Assembly: GCA_003415625.1 (NCBI GenBank)
Contig: PYIU01000005.1
Span: 3,973,001 to 4,037,000, forward strand
Reading direction: 5' to 3'
Source: Aquanectria penicillioides
Taxonomy: Eukaryota > Ascomycota > Sordariomycetes > Hypocreales > Nectriaceae
DNA length: 64,000 bases
Positions 34,777-46,561 of the stretch are shown piece by piece; within the stretch, counting starts at the first letter, position 1; the number at the start of each line of letters is the position of its first letter. Below the pieces are notes generated by a model. It made no database searches and had not been told where the DNA came from. It was given only the letters and a program-made list of their open reading frames with translations. Made by a program: the position numbers and the translations under genes.

Positions 34777-35136
34777 TGAACTCAAATTCGTGGTTGCTAG
34801 AATACCTAGCTAGTGGTGGCATTCGGCGTAGTTCCGAGTGTTGCAAGCTTGGACACAGCATGGGCTGTCCTGTTAGTTCAGACGCTCACCATGTAACCAA
34901 GGAAGACAACAATGGACGCCCTCCCAAGCGAGAAAATAGTCATGCAAAGCTTAATTGATATCTAGCATTGCCCCTGGTCCCTCCAAGCCGCACAGAAGCT
35001 TGCCTCATGGCCCACCAGGCTTAGGCTCATGTCTATATACAGGCGCGAGCACGAGCCGGGAGCTTGCACAGGCCGAGAGCCTCAACGAACCGTCGCAATT
35101 ACCACCCTGAACTGAACTGGCCTGAATTTATCATTA

Positions 35137-36441
35137 TTATGAAGACCCCTTGACGCTAAACGAAAACCGTGCCTGCAGCACGTACGGATCACCACCCGGC
35201 TCGAAAATTTGCTTGCGGCTCCGCATCCACTCGGGATGGTTGATGCCGTCGATCCAATCCTGCACCTCAAACACCAGGCATCCGTACCTGGGGATCACAC
35301 GCGGGAAGTGAGGGTTGTTGAACAGGCCCTGAGTCTTTTTGAGTGCCATGGTTCCGTCCTGCTGCGTGCAGCTGTAGAACTGGAAGGCATCTTGGTCAGA
35401 GTAGATATCGAGTTGAATGCCCGACCAGTCAGAGGTTAGGCTTGTAACGGGACCCTCGGTTCTCCAATCGTATGACCCAAGCTGTCCTCGGTTGACGAGG
35501 AAACATGTATCTGCCAAGATTATCGTCGTTAGCTCATCTTCCCAGTCTCTCATCACTGAACATGATGGCGGTTTGGTTCCAAGACTTGACTTACCGTAGC
35601 CTGTGCAGTTGAAGCCGCAATTGTTGACCAAGTCCGGATCGCCGTTGGCGGCTCCGATCTGCTTGGGCTTGCTCCAAAAGTCGTTGACCGACCCTTTGGT
35701 ATTGGCCAAAATCTCACCGGTAGGGATGAGAATGTTGTCGACGCCCACTCGCTGGCCAGCATACGGCATGTGTAGAGTGTGGTTGAAGATGAGATTGGTC
35801 TCATTGTTGGCGAACCCGTCAAGGTTCCAGTACGTGTGGCTGCTCAGCATGATGGGCGTCTTCTTGGTCGTAGCCAAAGCGATCATCTTAATGTCCCAAT
35901 CCATGCCAGTCAACGTATATGTGACGTACGAGACTACCTCGCCCGGGAATCCTTCCTTGCCATCTGGATCCTTGATGGAGAAGGTGATGCTGGAGTTGGT
36001 GTATGCAACAACAGTGAAATTGCGATAGTCCCAGCCGTCGGGACCGCCGTGCAAGGTGTCGGCGCCCTTGGGAGACTCGGCTGTTGGGTTGTCATTGGGC
36101 GTCACATGGTATGTCTCGCCGTCAATGGTGAAGGAGCTGTTCTTGATGCGATTGGCATATCGCCCAGGCACGCCACCGAAATGGGGATGTTGTTTGTCAA
36201 TACCGTAGTAGCTTGCGTTGTCGAAGCCGGCAACAATGTCCCGCTCGATTCCGTACTGGTCCTTGATCAAGAAGTTGGAGATGGAAGCGCCGTACGGGAT
36301 GAAGGACGCCTTTATCCCATCTCCATAAATCCAGTACTTCCCATCCTTGTCCGCCCCAGTGGTAGAACGGGGATTGTTTCTTGCTGCGGCAGCCCAGGGC
36401 ACGGCGCCAAGAAGGGCCAGGCCGAATAGATACCCCCGCAT
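35137..36441 (-). CDS. Secreted aldose 1-epimerase (galactose mutarotase)
   Basis: Two exons, 35595-36441 and 35137-35510, encode 406 residues from the ATG at 36439-36441. The intron is open in frame, so a read-through model exists, but removing it joins CTGY to DTCFLVNRG. The N-terminus MRGYLFGLALLGAVPWAAAA is a signal peptide. Family marks are the FGGVPGRYANRI segment, DTLHGGPDGWDYR with a conserved His, SSHTYWNLDG with the second His, and the Glu in CLVFEVQDW, the likely base. The enzyme interconverts alpha and beta anomers of galactose or glucose outside the cell. N-glycosylation sequons (NNS, NET, NHT) fit secretion. Confidence 0.93.
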   Translation of the reverse strand: MRGYLFGLALLGAVPWAAAARNNPRSTTGADKDGKYWIYGDGIKASFIPYGASISNFLIKDQYGIERDIVAGFDNASYYGIDKQHPHFGGVPGRYANRIKNSSFTIDGETYHVTPNDNPTAESPKGADTLHGGPDGWDYRNFTVVAYTNSSITFSIKDPDGKEGFPGEVVSYVTYTLTGMDWDIKMIALATTKKTPIMLSSHTYWNLDGFANNETNLIFNHTLHMPYAGQRVGVDNILIPTGEILANTKGSVNDFWSKPKQIGAANGDPDLVNNCGFNCTGYGKSSLGTKPPSCSVMRDWEDELTTIILADTCFLVNRGQLGSYDWRTEGPVTSLTSDWSGIQLDIYSDQDAFQFYSCTQQDGTMALKKTQGLFNNPHFPRVIPRYGCLVFEVQDWIDGINHPEWMRSRKQIFEPGGDPYVLQARFSFSVKGSS

Positions 36442-37414
36442 TGCTTGGGCTGTATAACCAGATGGGAAATCTTGGCTTGCGTGAGATCCACTGCCCTACA
36501 GACAAATAAGAGAGCCGGGTGGCTAGTAACAATCTCTTGGGTCCTGAAAGTCGCGGTGATGCCGTGAGGGATAGGACGGGAGATGTGTCTCAGATAAATA
36601 AACAAACCAACTCTATCCCCATCCCTTGGCATTCCTCGTGGCGGAAACACCGCTACTTAGCCGAAGGAAACGCAAAAAATCATGCCCTCTCCAGCCTGTA
36701 TACCCGCTGGCAAAGAAAGTTCCTTCTTACATGCTGGTCCAATATTCACAGACCCGCGGTCGGTGAATGGCGCGTTTGTTGGAGCATCTCTCAATGCCTC
36801 GCTTCCGGCTCAAGTGACCCCGGCTTTGTTTCCTAATAGGTGCTCCGCTGTGACTATCCCCAGCCTTTTCCCCGCCTACACCGACTGCCGATCATCCGGG
36901 GAGCTTCGATCCGCACCACCACTCCGCACTGCTGCAACGTGCCCTCGAAGCGCCCATGTTTTATTGGCGCGCCTGGCCATCAACATGTTCGTAAGCTTAG
37001 TTTTATGATCTTTACCCAGCTCCGTCCTTTGTCGTTTGCTGGGAGCAGGTTTGCTGTGCGGGGTCTTCTCCACCATCTGCTGATGCCCGAATTCGGATAA
37101 ATGCCGTTCGATCAAATCCAGTCGTTGCGAACCCTTCGGCTCCGCCTGGGCCGTGGCGCATAATGCCATCTATGATGCAAGAAGGTTGGGAACGAAACGA
37201 AACAAATCGTGGTGACAGGGATTCTGCTCCGCCGAACAGAGTGATTCCAGCAGGCAGAGCGATATTGTGTCGCGGCGGTTCCCCCAGATTCGGATATTCA
37301 GCAGGGAAGCATGCAAAACCCACATGGTTCGATGCCAATATCACGGAAAATCACACCCTACCGACCGCTGCAGTGGATAGTTCTTCTTGATTCTATCTAC
37401 CATGTGATGTGAAG
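36442..37414. other. Intergenic region between epimerase and alkylsulfatase genes
   Basis: It holds the epimerase promoter and the sulfatase 3' region. No gene, relic or clear site was seen. Confidence 0.45.
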
Positions 37415-39451
37415 CTAGAATTGACTAGGTCTTCGGCCCGAATCAGGGTCCCCGGATGATGTCAAGTCCAGCAGTCGGGCGAAGAGCCGGAAGTCGCCCT
37501 TGAGTCTTTTGGGCTTCGTGCCATTTCCCTTCAAGAGGTCCAACAACTGATTGCGACTCAATATCATTTCCAGGCCAGCTGGAGATCCGGTGTATGCCGT
37601 GTCAGACAAGCTACGACTGGTCAGGACACCGTTGCTGACGATTAGCCGCCATTTCTCGTGAATATCCTCAATGTCAAGATCTATAGCAAACGAATCTTGT
37701 GATGCTCGTTCGCCATGGAGCTGGACTGACAGGACATCGAACCACTGCTGCACGGACAGATTGGTACCCAGCGGCGTCTCCCCTCCAGTGATCACGCCTG
37801 GTCGTTTTCCCGTCCTCAATTGTTGGGCCTCCGTGAGGTAAAAGTTTCTCCAGGTTGCATTCACCGCGCCGTACCCAAGATTCTCGTACGCGGAAGCTAG
37901 GAGATCCCTTGATTTGGATGTATCGTCATCTGGATTCGCAGCGACGGCGTGAGACAACAGAGTAGCAGCAAAGCGGCTATCGCCTTCTTTGATAAATTCC
38001 TCGGCCTTGCGGCATAGCTGATCCACGCCTCCCATGGCGCGGACATATCTCTCGCCTTCCAGGGCTGCAGGGTATTGCCAAAGATGAGCAGGATGGCCAT
38101 CGAACCAAGTCATGTATTTTTGATAAATACCCTGTATGGTTTCATATCATCATCAGCCAAGCACAGGCCGCGATGCACGAATTGGCTCACCTTCACATTG
38201 TGGCTCACTGAACCATAGAAGCCCTGGCAATGCCACGCACTAGCGATTGCAGGAGGCAATTGAATTTCCTCAGCAATCTCCAAGCCCGTCATTCCTATCG
38301 AGTCAGCCAGGTTTGTGATTGTCATTCTTAGAATGCGTACCAAGATTCATCATTCGAACAGTCTGATCGTGGAGGTAACCAAACATGTCTCTCTGCTCTG
38401 AAAGCCGTTTAATAAGATCTTCCTGCCCCCACGTTGGCCAGTGATGGCTCCCGAACAGCAAATCAGACTCGTTTCCGAAGAGAGCAATTGCCTCATCGAG
38501 ATATCTAGACCAAGCCTTAGCGTCTCTCACTGCAGCACCGCGCAGGGTGATCTTGTACACACAATTGTAGGTCAGCCGCGACAAATCCTTCCTTCGATAA
38601 AATTGAGATTTGGAGATTAGGTGCGCACGTACAATGTTATGCATGCAATTTGTTGCGCATTCCGAGACGCAGAGTGCTTGAAAGTCGGGAAAATGCAAAT
38701 TCAGCTCAGCTGGCGCCTCAGTTCCTGGTACCATCTGGAAGACAATGCGGACTCCGTCAAAGATGTGTTCCTCGCCAGTGTTTCGCACCAAAATATCTGG
38801 AGGAATTAGTGAATTAGATCCATTGCTGGATCCTAGGCCTAGCCCAACTCCAATCTGTGCAGTTGGGCCTCGAGGAAGCGCGTTGCCGTACATGAAGGCA
38901 GCGCGCTGACGCATGGACGGACCGGCAAGGATGCTCTCGCTTAAGACGGCCTCAATAAATCCTTCGGGGGCGATGATGGGAAGATCCTCGCTCGAATCGA
39001 CAATTCCCCCAGCTCCCATGTAATGATCTCCATGAGAGTGAGTGTAGATCATTGCCTTGATCTGTCTCTTCCCTCGGTGGGCCTGGTAAAGGTTGAGAGC
39101 TGCTGCGGCACATTCACATGAAATTAGAGGATCAATCACAATGATTCCTTTGTCGCCTTCCACGATTGTCATGTTGGAAATGTCAAGCCCTCGAACTTGG
39201 TATATACGAGGCTTAATCTCGTACAATCCTTGTTTTGCACATAGTTGACCTTGCCGCCAAAGATATGGATGCGCAGTTTCGGGACATTGTTGGAGTAGGA
39301 AATCGTATTCATCAACATTCCACACAACTTTTCCATTCGAGTCTTTGATTACCCCGGGTTTCAAAGAGCTAATGAATCCTCTTTCGGCATCTTCATAGTC
39401 TCTCCTGTCGTTTAGGTCTGGCCGGGCTCGCATCCACTTGTTTCGAGTCAT
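37415..39451 (-). CDS. BDS1/SdsA1-like alkyl/aryl sulfatase (metallo-beta-lactamase fold)
   Basis: Four exons, 38633-39451, 38341-38551, 38191-38294 and 37415-38131, encode 616 residues from the ATG at 39449-39451. The protein would hydrolyse primary or secondary alkyl sulfate esters and free sulfate. The metal-binding motif THSHGDHYMGAGG gives His138, His140, Asp142 and His143. SECATNCMHN, LFGSHHWPTWG and LRGAAVRDAKAWSRYLDEA follow the bacterial SdsA1 layout. After the metal domain come the dimerisation segment (WHCQGFYGSVSHNVKGIYQKYM) in family order and a C-terminal SCP2-like region. There is no signal peptide. The 81-nt first intron ends in an unusual AAG acceptor. This family is known in bacteria and in yeast BDS1, where horizontal origin has been proposed. 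Confidence 0.92.
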
Positions 39452-39936
39452 TATTGGAGCTGGTTGCGGCTAAAACGCAAGGAACGGCGGCAGAAAATGT
39501 TGGTCACAGAAAACATGCTAAGGGAAAACCGGTCCCCAAAAGGTATGAATCTAAAGCGATAAATTCTATCACCCTATTCTAGCGAAGATGGCAACTCATT
39601 TAAATGAGCAAGCGGTGGGTTGTGGTGTCATCACGTAAGTGGATCCTTGGATGTCGTGATTGATGATAGTAGCACATACCCTATACCTTCCCCTCTGTGA
39701 TGCAATATTCCTCAAAGAGCTTGCGTTTCGGAAACGCATGTCCTTATCTTTTGAATCTTTGAAACGCCTGCGGTTAAATCCCAACTAGATATGTTTGAGG
39801 AGCAAGGAAAGTAATGCCAGTCCGCCATAAACCTCGGCAGTTGTATTGTGGATCCCAAGCGGTCGGAGGTGATGGGTTCATCAAAATCCGAATTCTGTTG
39901 GCCTTTTTTGGGTCATGAGACAACCTGTCAACGAAC
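39452..39936. other. Intergenic region
   Basis: This 485-bp stretch holds the sulfatase promoter and the transporter 3' region. Nothing else was recognised. Confidence 0.45.
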
Positions 39937-41543
39937 TCAGTAGCTTGTCTGAGCCTTGGCTCTCAATTTTGCGCCAAAGAACCACAGAATTAGGGGTGCA
40001 GGGAGACCAAAAAACAGCACCGCAAATGCCATGGCAGTGTTTCCCCAACCGTAGCCAAGGGCATCATACATCTTAGGTGCAAATAAAGGAAACAAAAAAG
40101 CCGTGAGACTCCTTAGAAATTGCGTTGCAGCGGCAGCACTGCTCGTATGCTCCGGATACGCATCTATGACGTACGCAGTCAGTGGCATTCCACCACTCTG
40201 CATGCCAAAGAGGGCAAGGAGGATTCCGGTGTCAACAACGACCCAGTGGAGGTGATATTGTGCGGCCCAGCCGTAGAGGAACAGGCAAAGACCTGCGAGA
40301 AAATATCCCGGGAACATGAGAGGAATACGATATTCAGGAACATGAAGTTCACCAGAGGAAGAGGGACCACGCTTATCATGCATGCGCTTGAAAAAGTAGT
40401 CCATCAATGGACCACCAATCTGGGATCCAGCCACCTCTCCGAAAGCAATTGCGAGGTAATGAAGGCCGCTGATCTCGACGGACTGGTGATATTGTTTCAC
40501 CCAGAGGTCTGAGAAGGTCGAAAGGATAATATAGAGGACTCCATAGTCGAACCCTTCGATAATCGCTGTGATTAGAATGATTGGGTGAAAGACGAGCAAC
40601 CGTGCTGGTCGGCTAAGGGCACGCCCAACCGTAGACATTGCCGACTTGTGGCCGTAGCGACGCTCTTCAAGAGTCTGGAACTGGTGGTTGCTAGTTTCTT
40701 TCCGAAGCTTCTCTGCTCGACGCCGAAGGATCAACGGGGCGTATGTTTCCCGAAATACAGTGTACGAGACGGAGATCATGACTACCTGGAAGATGGAAGT
40801 GGCCCAGAACATCCACCTCCATGTGGTCCGAGCTGCCATGAAGCCGCCGATGATGGGACCTATGGGAACGGTTAGAATCATAAGGCACGGAGATGGATAT
40901 GGATATATGCAGGGACGCATCAGCCCCACGTACCAACAGCAGCGCCAAGCAGAGGAATCAGAAGATAGATGCCGAGCGAGCGACCACGCTGCTCGGGTCT
41001 CCACACATCGCCAAGAACGCCACCGGACAGGGCATATACGGCGCTTGCACCAAAGCCGGCTAAGAAACGAGCGGCGATGAGCAGGCCTTTCGTAGTAGCA
41101 AAGCCACAAGCGATGTTCCAGACGAGAAACCATACGTTTGAAGCATGCAGAATGCGCTTCCTGCCGTAGATCTCCGACAAGGGGCCGATAATAAGGGGCC
41201 CAAAGGCGGTGGCGAGCAGGTAGATTGACAGAGCCATGACGCTCTCTGCCGAGTTCATGTCCAGCTCCTTGGCGATGGTAGACAAGGCCGGGGCCATAAT
41301 TGTGGACACCATGATGCGATTGAAGCCCGTTGCGGAGAGCACATCCGTCACTGCCCACTTGCGGCTCGTTGGCCAATCTTTGGGGTTTTCGGCATCAAAT
41401 TCCGGATCGAAAGCCACGAGATATGGATCACGGTCCTGCTTAGAGTCTGGCTTGGAAATTGGGGCCATCTCGATGTCTGGGGCATCGGTAATGGTCACGG
41501 CATCCGTGGTGGATGCATTGCGCTCGTTGGATGCCATGGCCAT
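39937..41543 (-). CDS. MFS transporter of the DHA1 drug:H+ antiporter type
   Basis: Two exons, 40934-41543 and 39937-40859, encode 510 residues. The start is the ATG at 41541-41543 (MAMASNERN) and not the TTG upstream. A 70-residue acidic cytosolic leader ends in PKDWPTSRKWAV, as is usual in this family, and about 12 helices follow. The loop 2-3 motif is PLSEIYGRKRIL. RFLAGFGASAVYALSGGVLGDVW and, after the splice, VGPIIGGFMAARTTWRWMFW hold the motif-C and helix-5 features of proton antiporters. Such pumps export small toxic molecules or fungal metabolites. The nearby regulators, methyltransferase and NRPS-like enzyme make metabolite export plausible. It is divergent from the Zn2Cys6 gene at 43222. 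Confidence 0.92.
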
Positions 41544-43221
41544 GAATTGCAAACCAAGGAGGATATCGGAGAGGGGAATTTGTTATCAATCAGTGAGATT
41601 TGTTTCCAGACGATTGCTGCGACATGCCCGCAGCTAAATGTAAGACCTACGCAGAATCGGTCTCCGTCGGGGCTTCGGGGGTTTCGGCCCCCGAACCTTC
41701 GCAGGTCGGGAATCTCGGGGGAAAACGTTCTTATCTGGTATTACGGATTAAACATGACTAAAACCGAAGGATGCCTGTCAAAATCCGACGCGAACTTGAA
41801 ACGGACTTTGGCTATGACTGTTCATGAGGAGGCATTCTCCTCGCCGCAAAACTCTAGCACATGTTTGGCTGTTTTACGAGAGTGTACATGATGCGGGTCA
41901 GTAAGCAACTGCAAGAGCATGTAGCATCCTGAAGAAACCCCCATAAGCTCTCTGCAGGCCAACGGGACAAGGTTATTATTGAATTGAGGTGAAGAGGCAC
42001 AATCTATCTAATCAACTGCCCCAACGACTTTTTCCAAGTGTCACGTGGATTATAAGGGTGGCATTTCCGTTGTTGAACGCAGACCCTGGCGATGATAACC
42101 AAGGAGGCCTAGAGCAAGTTGTGGCAAAGAAAGGTAATGCATTGGATAGTAAATTGTGACAGAGATCACATCGTGTAGGTCTCGTGGGCAGTCAACCTTG
42201 TGCTGGAATAACCGATGCCTGAAGTTTGTCTAGGAGTCTTCAACTGTGCAGCGATCTAGCTTGCTGTCTGGTAATGATTGGATGTAAAGCATTGTAGTTA
42301 AAACTCTCGAGACGCACTCTCTCATCATTCTTGGTAGTTTGAACCGCCAATGGCGAGTTAATGGTGCAGCTGACGTGGCAAGATGCCGTGTAAGGAGGTT
42401 GGATATTCAGACGGCCTGTCGTGGGGCCTCGGGAAATTTCTGAACAACACTCGGCATGGCCCATGGTGTTCACTTAGATGTCGCAGATTGAACTGCAGGC
42501 CCTCTAGGGGGGCATCGCGTCGTGTGGCCGGTGATGAATCGAGCCTTGACATTTGCTTATAGTTGAGCAGTTGGCAAGGAAAGAAACGGCTAGTCATAGT
42601 TGATGGCGGATGGGATTCATGCAGACATATTTATATCACCAAGGGATCCATCACCCCTATCGTGGACTTAATTCAGCCCTAAATCACGATGTATATGGAT
42701 TCAGTAGCAGGCATAGAGCCGTTCGCTTTGGCAACTCAGCTGAGGTCTAGGGTCACATGTATACTTACGCGTCTTTCTAATACTGACGACAAAAAATGGC
42801 ACAATGTCGATCATCGATGCTACATTTCTAGGTATCCTCAACATGTCCGTTCGCTCCATCATCAGTCTAAGCCACAAAACTAGGCTGAGGAGAACGTCGT
42901 CTCGAACTTCGAACACACGGCGAAGGCCTGAAACGGGAACTAGTCCCCTAAACTACGGACGCTAGAGGGACACTTCTCCAAACGGCTAATCTCCACCTCC
43001 TGGCTGCGCCACACGGCACGAGGCCTCAACCTCGCTAATTGGTCAAACCGTAACATTGGACGGGGGGCGTGAGGAACGTACCGGGAGACTTAGGGGGTTT
43101 ATCGCTTTATCGAGTCCAGCCAATTTCGTATAAAACCTTTTTTTGCGCCGTAATTCCGTTGGCAGGCGCGTGAATCGAGCTATTCGCGTGAAGGGAAAAT
43201 ACGGGGAGATACTCCGTAAAC
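41544..43221. other. 1.7 kb divergent promoter region between MFS and Zn2Cys6 genes
   Basis: No coding sequence is supported. A perfect GC-rich palindrome lies at 41674-41695, 131 bp upstream of the transporter ATG. The rest has no marked repeat or relic. Confidence 0.5.
41674..41695. promoter_or_regulatory. Candidate Zn2Cys6 operator near the MFS gene
   Basis: TTCGGGGG, a six-base loop, then CCCCCGAA is a perfect inverted repeat. It contains CGG and CCG triplets in inverted orientation (TCGG-CCC-CCGA at 41684-41694), as expected for a binuclear zinc regulator. The divergent neighbour is such a regulator, so joint control of pump and regulator is possible. Binding is not shown. Confidence 0.35.
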
Positions 43222-44991
43222 ATGGCCGACAACTCCAAGAAGCGAACAAGGGCAAGTGCTCCTAAAGTCAGGACCGGGTGCATCACATGGTATGTCCGAT
43301 GAATTAGCCTCTATGCAGCTCGGCTGAGATTGTTGACTTGTGTTTTTTCCGCGTGCAGCAAGTTAGTTGACCTGTCCCTGCTGTGGCGGCCGCCCGTCAC
43401 ATTGCTTTTTTCTCTTCTCTGCTAACCAGTTGCTAGAACACGGCATCTGAAGTGCGACGAGCGCAAGCCAACATGTGCCAGATGTGAAAAGGATCGCGTA
43501 GTGTGTGACGGCTATAAAGCTATCCCGCCTCGCCGGACCAAAAAGGAGCCCAGTGTGCCGCCGCAGTGTTGCCAGGTCGAGTTGCCGGTGATAAGAAAGC
43601 CGAATGTCGCGCAGTTGATATTGAGCCCAGGGCTGCGCGTCGACGCTTCCACCCTGCCGCTGCAAGTCGACCTCCTGCACCATTTCCGGACATCGACCAT
43701 TCATGATCTCATGATGGGCACCGGCTCGACTGAGTTCTGGAACGTCCACGCTCTCCCGCTAGGCCACGCCGTCGAGCCCGTCAAGTACGCGCTGTGCGCC
43801 CTTGGAGGAGTGCACCGGCAGTTCAAGACGCGTTATGATAAGCGGCAGACAACAGCATCTGAACAGCTTGTTGACAAGGTCGTCATCCAGCAGTACAACC
43901 AAGCCATACACCACGTCAAGTCGTTTATGAGCTCGCCATCCCAGTCCAACATCGAGATTGTTCTTACGTGCTGTGTGATTTTCATTTGCATAGAGAACCT
44001 GCAAGGACGCTACAGAGAAGCACTTCGGCATCTGAAAGCGGCCTCGGCGCTTATCATATCGCTTCGCGAGTCATGCCGGAATGCCGCCGCAACAACGGGA
44101 AAGGCTGCGGCTCAGAAAGACAGCTCCTTCACACCCAAGTTCATAGACGAGATCTCAGAAATCCTCTACAACCTCGGTCAAGATATGTCGTTTTATCTTG
44201 GCACTGAGATAGTTCCCGACCTGACCTGCCAAGACATTGGCACCCTCTCCATTGGATATCCGACTGCGCCGTTCTCCACCCAAGCCGGAGCTGAGAAATC
44301 TCTCCGCTCGGCGGAGTTGATCGACAACGCAGTGAGATATTACTTTGAGCTGAATTACCCACACCCAAAGAGTTTCGACGGAGAAAAACCAACGGGCTCC
44401 CTACCCGAGCCCGATGCGTATGGGAAGATGCTGTGGGGAATCGTGGAATCCTCCTTACAAGATTGGATTGACCGTTTCGACTCGTTCAGGGCCCAAGTTG
44501 ATGAAACAGAAATGTCAACACAAGAACTCCATGGTATACGCAACCTTGAGCTCTCTCGGGTCCTTTGGGCTTCATTCTTGGGACAAGGAAATCCAGAAGA
44601 CGGTATGTCACGGGAGGATGCCCTAGAAATACTGGCCGCGGCCGAATCCATCTTGGACACAGGCTCCCTGAGGAACCAGCCCATATTCAATTTCAGTGGG
44701 AATGTCGTTCCCTCCGTTGCAATGGTGGCTACGGCATGCAACGAAGATGACCTCAAGCTTAGATGCATCAAATTACTACGAAACATGAGGCGAAAAGAAG
44801 GAGTCTGGGACAGTTCAGAAATGGCTGATCTGTTAGAAGGGATGGTGATGGCACAAGACAAGGGTTTACTCAAGTGGGAGGAGATTCCGATGGAAATTCC
44901 ACAATTAGCAAAGGTGCTGTCATCGATGACAATATCCAAACCACCGATTCCGCAAGGAATTATTTCATTAGAGCCATATATACGGAGATGA
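43222..44991 (+). CDS. Zn2Cys6 transcription factor with a predicted 3-nt micro-exon
   Basis: I model three exons: 43222-43289, the micro-exon 43359-43361 (CAA) and 43437-44991, giving 541 residues from the ATG at 43222. Only this splicing yields an intact zinc cluster, with cysteines at 20, 23, 30, 37, 40 and 47 (CITCKTRHLKC, DERKPTCARCEKDRVVC). The introns are 69 and 75 nt with GTATGT and GTTAGT donors and CAG and TAG acceptors; the second has a CTAAC branch sequence 10-15 bases from its end. One intron from 43290 to any other acceptor gives a stop or loses a Cys, and retaining either intron also gives a stop. The rest is a fungal-specific regulator domain (LPLGHAVEPVKYALCALGG). It lies between an exporter and an O-methyltransferase, its likely targets. 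Confidence 0.85.
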
Positions 44992-45252
44992 CCCATAGTC
45001 GTAAAGGAGTTTAATAGACGAGTAAAAGAATCACAAATTATCACAAAATATTCACTGTTATTATCGTTGCAGAAATAGTACAACTTGCCATCTAGTCTCA
45101 CCGGGTAACGATTTGACGTAATGATCCATTAGCATGCTGCTTTATCACGATGGACTTGTTAATGTGGAACTCAACAAACTACGAGCAATATTTATCGTTG
45201 ATTATATTTGTGATTTTTCTCTTAATAGGAACCTGCAGCCTCACCACGGTAT

Positions 45253-46025
45253 CTAAATGTTTCCGGGGCCAACGTAGACAGCAATATGCAACCCCCCAGC
45301 ATATGGTGCCGTAGTGCTCTTGAATCCATTCTTCGGATCGTCAAGGTGTGCCAAGAGTTTCACGTATCCGGCACTGCTTGAAAGGATGTTGTCCATCACA
45401 ACCATAGCTCCAACCCTCAAATGTGGTTTGACCACCGCAAGCGTTGGCATGGCAAGCTCCGACCAGACTATCATGTCCAGGGTCAGCGTCACATTCACAA
45501 CAAAGTGTGGTAAAAACAACAGAGGCCTGCCGCTGATGAAAACTTACTGTCTAGTAGCAAAAAGTCAATTTGATCTGGAAGATTGGACTTCAAGGTCTCT
45601 CTCAAGTCTCCCTCCCGCAGTTCGATGACCTTCTCCAAGTCCTCGCCAGCTCTCTGCCAATGCTGTCGGGCCCTGATTGCCTTGGTTGGCTCGTTCTCAG
45701 TGGCGACGACCTTGCCTGGAGCATTTTGGAGTGCCGCATTTTGGCCTACGGCGAGGGCCAGATAAATAGTGCTCACACCAAACGAGGTTCCCGCTTCGAC
45801 AACAAATCTTGCACGCGTTGCTCGGAGGAGAAGATAGACCAGTGCGCACTTTTCAGGCTCGAGGGCTACAAAACGATTCAAGGCGGCCGAGGCGGGCTGG
45901 GAATCTGTACTGACGTAGCCAGGTTCCGTCAGAGCCTGTGTGTGCAAGTCTCGAAGGAGTTCCAGCGTTGCGGGGCTGGCTTGGATAGAGCCCAAGGCCG
46001 TGTCGATGACGCTCAAATCAGCCAT
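45253..46025 (-). CDS. SAM-dependent O-methyltransferase (caffeoyl-CoA-OMT-like)
   Basis: Two exons, 45548-46025 and 45253-45467, encode 230 residues from the ATG at 46023-46025. The splice joins DFLLLD to IWSELAMPTL, as in the family. The SAM-binding motif is VVEAGTSFGVSTIYLA near residues 73-88, followed by KVVATENEP, and a GAMVVMDN strand near the C-terminus. These small class-I methyltransferases methylate hydroxyl groups on aromatic or other small molecules. Setting (exporter, two Zn2Cys6 regulators, NRPS-like enzyme within 20 kb) suggests tailoring of a secondary metabolite. It is tail-to-tail with the regulator at 43222 and tandem with the regulator at 46562. Confidence 0.9.
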
Positions 46026-46561
46026 TTTGGTTCTTGCATTCGATCAGGAGTGGAGTCAGGGTTATGAAAGAAACCTAATGAAAAAGGTGTTACAGAGACG
46101 AGAAGAATTGGTCCTCGGTGGGTTGAGCCTCGTCTTTTAAGCTGGCACAGTTCCCCGCACGCGAAGATGCTGGTGGCCACCGACAATAGCGCGACTTGGT
46201 GAGCCGATCTCGGGGAAACAAAAACAAATGAATGGACAGAATCCATCATCATTTGACCTCATTTCGGGTCTCGAGAGGCGATAATGAGTCCAACATTGCA
46301 TCACTGCTCCATAGTCGCCAACAGCATTGGCGGCCACGAGGAGATGTATTTCCCCACAAAGACCTGTTCCGGCACCATTTCATTGGTCCCTTGGTCGGGG
46401 TGATCGCGGATTCTTTCCTTCTGGGTGTTTTCTCCACAATAATTGGGTTGAAAAATAGTGGCCATGCTGTACACATGTGTTCCTCTTACGTCTGTTGTTG
46501 ACCAGATTTCCTCCGATTTCTTTTCGTTGATTCATCAAACTGGGCACAGTTACGATGTCAT
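46026..46561. other. Intergenic region
   Basis: It holds the methyltransferase promoter and the 3' region of the next regulator gene. No clear site or relic was seen. Confidence 0.45.

Larger units (their letters stand above)
31980..35136. other. 3.2 kb GC-rich gene-free region with small repeats
   Basis: No gene is supported, although GC content leaves many chance open frames on both strands around 33.0-33.4 kb. It holds a degenerate repeat at 33433-33531, CCAGGGCCGT-type repeats at about 34118-34157, a heptamer array at 34171-34205 and an imperfect hairpin at 34714-34776. Confidence 0.5.
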
